A DNA stretch of 47,841 nucleotides from Chloroflexota bacterium (GTDB lineage Bacteria; Chloroflexota; Limnocylindria; Limnocylindrales; CSP1-4): contig PMYK01000009.1 of NCBI GenBank assembly GCA_003171255.1, positions 52,485-100,325 of the forward strand, given 5' to 3'. The first letter of the stretch is position 1, and each line of letters starts with the position of its first letter. Both the position numbers and the translations under genes were made by a program. Shown piece by piece: positions 43,536-47,841 of this stretch. The notes beneath the pieces were generated by a model that made no database searches, was not told where the DNA came from, and saw only the letters and a program-made list of their open reading frames with translations.

Positions 43536-45298
43536 CGGCGACCGGCCGCCAGCGCCGGCTCGCCCACATCGACTACAAATGGATCGCCCTGTCGAACACG
43601 ACGCTCGGAATCCTGATGGCCGGGCTCAACGCCAGCGTGCTGCTCATCTCGCTGCCGGCGATCTTCCGTGGCATCGGCGTCGACCCGCTTGCGCCGGGCG
43701 AATCGGACTACATGCTCTGGATGCTCGTTGGCTACACGCTCGTGACCGCGACTCTGCTCGTGACGGCAGGTCGCGTATCCGATATGTACGGCCGCGTCCG
43801 CCTGTACAACGCCGGTTTCGCGATATTCACCCTGGGCTCGATCATGTGCTTCTTCGTGCAAGGCCAGGGAAACGGCGCCGCGCTTCAGATCATTCTCTTC
43901 CGCGTCATCCAGGCGGTCGGCGGCGCCTTCCTGATGGCTAACTCCGCGGCAATCCTGACTGACGCCTTCCCGCCCGAGCAACGTGGCTTCGCCATGGGCG
44001 TGAACCAGATCGGCGTCCTGGCGGGCATGTTCGTGGGGCTGCTCGTCGGCGGCGTCCTGGCCGCCATCGACTGGCGCGCCGTCTTCCTCGTGAGTGTCCC
44101 GTTCGGGATCTTCGGCACAGTGTGGGCATATCTGATGCTCCATGAGACGGCCACCATCCGCAAGCACCAGCGCCTCGACATTCCCGGCAACGTCCTGTTT
44201 GCCCTCGGGCTCGTCCTCGTGCTCGTCGGCTTCACCTATGCGATTCAGCCATACGGCAATTCCAGCATGGGCTGGGGCAACCCGTGGGTGATCGGCGAGG
44301 TCGGCGGAGGGGCGCTTCTGCTCGTGCTGTTCGTCATCATGGAAGGCCGCGTTCAAGATCCGATGTTTCGCCTGGAGCTCTTCCGGATCCGGATGTTCAC
44401 CGCGGGCAACATCGCCGGGTTCTTTTCGTCGCTGGCGCGCGGCGGACTCCAGTTCATCCTCATCGTCTGGTTGCAGGGCATCTGGCTGCCGCTCCACGGC
44501 ATCGCGTTCCAGGACGCGCCGCTGTGGGCGGCCATCTGCGTGCTGCCGATGACGGTCGGCTTCCTCATCGCCGGACCCCTGTGCGGCCGCCTCTCCGACC
44601 GGTTCGGGGCACGCTACTTCTCGACCGGCGGCATGCTCCTATCGGCCGTGGCGTTTGCCGTCTTCCTGCTGGTGCCGGCCGACTTCGAGTACTTACCGTT
44701 TGGGCTGCTGCTCCTGGCGCTCGGCATCGGTCAGGGAAGTTTCGCGGCACCGAACACCGCCTCGATAATGAACGCGGTACCGCCCGAGCATCGCGGCGCG
44801 TCCTCGGGCATGCGGGCGACCTTCCAGAACGTCGCCCAGAGCCTCAGCATGACGCTCATCTTCACCCTCGTGATCGCGGGTCTCTCGGGCCGCCTTCCCG
44901 GTGCGATGTACAGCCATCTGACGGCGGCCGGGGCGCCCGGCGACCTGGCAACAAAGCTGTCCGGCATCCCGCCGAGCGGCGCGCTGTTCGCGGCGTTCCT
45001 GGGCTACAACCCGATGGCCACGCTCATCCCGGCCAACGTTCTAGCGACGATGTCGAGCTCGACCCAGACCACGATCCTCAGCAACTCGTTCTTCCCGCAA
45101 CTTCTCGCCGGGCCGTTCCTCGATGGGTTGCGCATCGCATTCATGGTCTGTGTCGTCCTCTCGATTGCCGCCGCCGCGGCCTCATGGATGCGCGGCCGAC
45201 GCTACATCCATGACCTCGAGGTGGCGTCTGCGCAGGCGGATTCATTGGGGGAGCCGGTCGCCGTCGAAGGATCCGCGATCATGCCCGCCGGCGAGTAG
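43532..45298 (+). CDS. MFS transporter, DHA2-like (14 TM)
   Basis: LMAGLNASVLLISLPAIFRGIGVDPL, GRVSDMYGRVRLYNAGFAIFTLGSI, many TM segments; ATGA overlap with marR. Confidence 0.92.
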   Translation: MTATGRQRRLAHIDYKWIALSNTTLGILMAGLNASVLLISLPAIFRGIGVDPLAPGESDYMLWMLVGYTLVTATLLVTAGRVSDMYGRVRLYNAGFAIFTLGSIMCFFVQGQGNGAALQIILFRVIQAVGGAFLMANSAAILTDAFPPEQRGFAMGVNQIGVLAGMFVGLLVGGVLAAIDWRAVFLVSVPFGIFGTVWAYLMLHETATIRKHQRLDIPGNVLFALGLVLVLVGFTYAIQPYGNSSMGWGNPWVIGEVGGGALLLVLFVIMEGRVQDPMFRLELFRIRMFTAGNIAGFFSSLARGGLQFILIVWLQGIWLPLHGIAFQDAPLWAAICVLPMTVGFLIAGPLCGRLSDRFGARYFSTGGMLLSAVAFAVFLLVPADFEYLPFGLLLLALGIGQGSFAAPNTASIMNAVPPEHRGASSGMRATFQNVAQSLSMTLIFTLVIAGLSGRLPGAMYSHLTAAGAPGDLATKLSGIPPSGALFAAFLGYNPMATLIPANVLATMSSSTQTTILSNSFFPQLLAGPFLDGLRIAFMVCVVLSIAAAAASWMRGRRYIHDLEVASAQADSLGEPVAVEGSAIMPAGE

Positions 45299-45577
45299 AT
45301 TCCGTGCCGCGAGCCTGGCGCAGCGCGATGGCCGCCGCCGAGCCCGAGGCGTAGCCGACTTTCTCGATCGGTCGCGCTACGTCTTACCTGCCGGTCCCGC
45401 ATCCGACCGCCGTCTTGACCGGCCATGCCGATGGCCGAAACCAGAGGGAGGTGCGTCCTGCGTGCCCAGGCTCGCCAACCCGCGGAGTTTGCAGGAAGAT
45501 GGGTGCCTCTTCGAGGCATACAACCGCTTTGCGCCGGGACGAATTCGCCGGCGAGCCAAGCCTGACTGGGGACCGAT

Positions 45578-45967
45578 ATGGCGAACAAGACCATGACCCG
45601 CATCACCGGCGTGAAGACGATGGGCATTCCCGTCCGCGACCAGGATCGGGCGCTCGAGTTCTACACCGAAAAGCTCGGCCTCGAGAAACGACTCGACACA
45701 ATGTACGGCCAGGAGCGCTGGATCGAAGTTGCGCCCCCGGGCTCGCTGACGACTATCGCGCTCGTTCGGGGGCCCAACCAGGTTCGCATTGGAATCGACG
45801 TTCAGATCCGTTTGACGACGGACGACGCGGAGGCCACACACGCGGACCTGCGTGCTCGCGGGGTCGACGTGGATGAGGAGATCCTGCGCCACCCGCTGTC
45901 GAGGTTCACCTTGCGCGATCCGGACGGCAACCGGGTGATGATCGTCGAACAGCCGACAGGCCGCTAG
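45578..45967 (+). CDS. VOC (glyoxalase) family protein
   Basis: MGIPVRDQDRALEFYTEKLGLEKRLDTMYGQERWIEVAPPGS...FTLRDPDGNRVMIVEQ. Confidence 0.88.
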   Translation: MANKTMTRITGVKTMGIPVRDQDRALEFYTEKLGLEKRLDTMYGQERWIEVAPPGSLTTIALVRGPNQVRIGIDVQIRLTTDDAEATHADLRARGVDVDEEILRHPLSRFTLRDPDGNRVMIVEQPTGR

Positions 45968-46197
45968 CTCTCGGGCGTCAACGGTCCCTGGATCTGGGTC
46001 AGGGCCTGGTCGGCGCCGGCGTGCGTAATCTTGGCCAGTAGCGACATGGCGTAGTCGGTCGAGAAGGCCTCGGAGGACGAGGGTCCCGCGCCGGCGCCCG
46101 TGACCGCCGCTGTCGTCTCCACGGTGGTCACCTGGCCGGCTACGAATGGCCGTACGGCCGAAGCGGCAAGCAAGATGATCGATCCGATGTCAGTCAT
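45964..46197 (-). CDS. Hypothetical small ORF, possible remnant
   Basis: 77-aa ORF; IILLAASAVRPFVAGQVTTVE faintly recalls an SDR C-terminus. No clear RBS. Confidence 0.25.
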   Translation of the reverse strand: MTDIGSIILLAASAVRPFVAGQVTTVETTAAVTGAGAGPSSSEAFSTDYAMSLLAKITHAGADQALTQIQGPLTPES

Positions 46198-46281
46198 ACG
46201 GGAGCAGTCGGAACGCTAGTGCGTTTCGAGTGGGGGTTTCCCCTCGAAGTCGGTGGCTTGACGCACCGCGGTGCTGTGCGA

Positions 46282-46701
46282 CTAGATCGCGCGCATCCGG
46301 TTGTTCTTGGGGTTGTGCTCCACCTCGGCCAGACTCAGGACCTCCATGAGCGGCGGGACGTACATCGCAAATCGGCCGCGCAGACCCTTCTTGAGACCGT
46401 ACCAGCCTCCGACTGGATTGTCGGGCGAGCGGGCCCACGCTTCGACCGTGCCGTCGGCCGCCGGCTTCTGCTCGTCGGCGCTGCCGAGCGTCATCCAGTC
46501 ACCCTGGCTCTCGAGCATCGCGTGGAGGTCGTCGAGACAGCGCAGCTGGTAGCGCAGGACCGTCGCGCCGACAGTACACACGAGCGCCGGCGGATCCGCG
46601 GCCTCGTCGCGGTACATCTGATACTCCGACGTGCCGCTGGGTGTCTTTAGCTGCCACGGCTGCTCGCGTGTGCCGGCACCACGGACATCGATTGCTGCCA
46701 T
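46282..46701 (-). CDS. Conserved hypothetical protein (DUF6855-like)
   Basis: MAAIDVRGAGTREQPWQLKTPSGTSEYQMYRDEAADPPALVCTVGATVLRYQLRCLDDLHAML...NPVGGWYGLKKGLRGRFAMYVPPLME; start ATG 46701 with GGAGG-type RBS. Confidence 0.7.
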   Translation of the reverse strand: MAAIDVRGAGTREQPWQLKTPSGTSEYQMYRDEAADPPALVCTVGATVLRYQLRCLDDLHAMLESQGDWMTLGSADEQKPAADGTVEAWARSPDNPVGGWYGLKKGLRGRFAMYVPPLMEVLSLAEVEHNPKNNRMRAI

Positions 46702-46966
46702 CTCGCCTCCTTGTACCGGCGTAGTTATGGATCTGGATACCGAAGTAAGGCCCCGGCTGTCTCTCGGTGGGAGCGTCCGCGGCGGGCTGGTCGTTTCGTT
46801 CGGCTGCCTGACCCGAAGGTAATAACCCCGGCGCATCCACTGGACAGTGCTCCGCTTACCACTGTCCCATTGCGACACGCCTGCATACAAACGAACTTCA
46901 CTGATCATGTTCCGGTTGTGCCTTGGTTGTCGCTGAGCACAGTTCGCCGTCGGTCGAGGCCCCTAA

Positions 46967-47841
46967 ATGACCACCTCCCAGGAAGCCCCAGTGCTCATCC
47001 AGTATGCGTGCGAGCGCTGCAAGACTCGGTTCGTGTTGCCGCCGTCGAGCCGGCAGCTGAGCATCGCGGGCAAGTTCCGCGCGTTCTCGACGGGGCTGGG
47101 CAGACTATTCAGGCTCCACGAGGGCCTCGGCGCGGGCTACGACACGGCCCGCCGGCAGCTCCTGGCAAAGATGGACGACGAGGCCTACCAGTCCTTCGGC
47201 CAGAGCTTCAGCTTCTGCCACGAGTGCCGCCAGTTCGTCTGCAACGAGTGCTGGAGCAATTCCCGGCGTAGCTGCCTGACCTGCGTCGCCAAGTCGATGA
47301 CGGGCACGGCCCGACCCCGGCCGCCTTTCGCGCCGACCGGCCCGGACATCCCGCGCCCGATCGTGTCGTCTACGCCACTCCGCAGGGGCCGCCTCCACCG
47401 AGACGTTCTGCTGGTGGCGCTTGCCATCGCCATCGTCATGCTGGCCCTCGAGGGCGGAGTCCTGCTGGCCGCGGTGACGAGTCCTGGGCCCACACCGGCC
47501 ACCGTCTACGTCACGGCTTCGCCCAGTCCGTCGGCCACCCCGATCCCGTCGGCGACGGAGATCGCTATCGCCATTCGGACCGAGACCGAGATCCCATCGG
47601 CGACTCCGTCGGCCAGCCCGAGCCCGATTTCGTCCGCCAGCCCGACCGCCGCGCCCACCGCGACGCCGACGGCTCGATCTTATTGGGCGCCGACTCCGAC
47701 GCCCAAGCCCACGCCGACCCCGACGCCGACGCCCACGCCGACCCCGACGCCGACTCCAGCGCCTACCTTGAAGCCGGGCCAGACCCCGACTCCGACGCCC
47801 ACGCCGACTCCGACGCCCACGCCGACTCCAACGCCGACTCC
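46967..47841 (+). CDS. Zinc-ribbon-like single-TM protein with long Pro/Thr-rich tail, 3'-truncated by window edge
   Basis: Open frame to the window end (absent from ORF track): MTTSQEAPVLIQYACERCKTRFVLPP...FCHECRQFVCNECWSNSRRSCLTCVAKS...VLLVALAIAIVMLALEGGVLLAAVTSPGPTPATVYV...(TP)n. Confidence 0.8.
   Translation, partial: MTTSQEAPVLIQYACERCKTRFVLPPSSRQLSIAGKFRAFSTGLGRLFRLHEGLGAGYDTARRQLLAKMDDEAYQSFGQSFSFCHECRQFVCNECWSNSRRSCLTCVAKSMTGTARPRPPFAPTGPDIPRPIVSSTPLRRGRLHRDVLLVALAIAIVMLALEGGVLLAAVTSPGPTPATVYVTASPSPSATPIPSATEIAIAIRTETEIPSATPSASPSPISSASPTAAPTATPTARSYWAPTPTPKPTPTPTPTPTPTPTPTPAPTLKPGQTPTPTPTPTPTPTPTPTPT
47692..47841 (+). repeat. Low-complexity Pro-Thr coding repeat (ccgacgcc / ccgactcc units)
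   Basis: cgccgactccgacgcccacgccgactcc... reads (TP)n in the frame of the 46967 CDS. Confidence 0.9.

Noticed and set aside
43394-44497. 367-aa minus ORF
   Set aside because: Antisense to marR/MFS.
45965-45967. Convergent ORFs sharing a CTAG stop (45578-45967 and 45964-46197)
   Set aside because: The minus ORF is weakly supported, so the shared stop is probably coincidental.
47692-47841. Terminal repeat as a CRISPR or satellite array
   Set aside because: Unit is a short in-frame Pro-Thr codon repeat with no spacers.

Overview
High-GC bacterial chromosomal window with mostly housekeeping gene blocks. The gene set resembles Chloroflexota or a related high-GC lineage; that is an inference from content, not a placement. 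Left to right: (i) C-terminal part of a DUF885 protein, an ECF sigma factor with its partner, and a PadR/HAAS-domain membrane module; (ii) thymidylate kinase; (iii) an alpha-glucan locus of about 12 kb (large GH13, GH57/DUF3536, GH57 glucanotransferase, glgP, divergent glgA); (iv) nadB-nadC-nadA; (v) dCMP deaminase, a tandem ABM-like protein, and a coupled MprF-like (DUF2156) and membrane-esterase pair; (vi) an accessory zone at about 27.3-38.7 kb built around an intact tRNA-Gly(TCC); (vii) metF, an ECF-S / Fe-S aldo-keto reductase / DUF1893 operon, marR-MFS, VOC and small conserved genes, and a zinc-ribbon/Pro-Thr-rich membrane protein running off the right end. The most unusual signal is at the tRNA-Gly. 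Downstream of it lie three consecutive 1.3-2.9 kb cargo units, each ending in a conserved ~70-bp sequence (R) joined at the anticodon-loop sequence CCTTCC. Two of the R copies are followed by a ~50-bp copy of the tRNA 3' half. A 5'-half copy of the same tRNA sits 5.4 kb upstream. No recombinase gene is visible in the window. This pattern fits serial integration of small non-autonomous cassettes at one tRNA. No CRISPR array, rRNA or intact transposase was seen.
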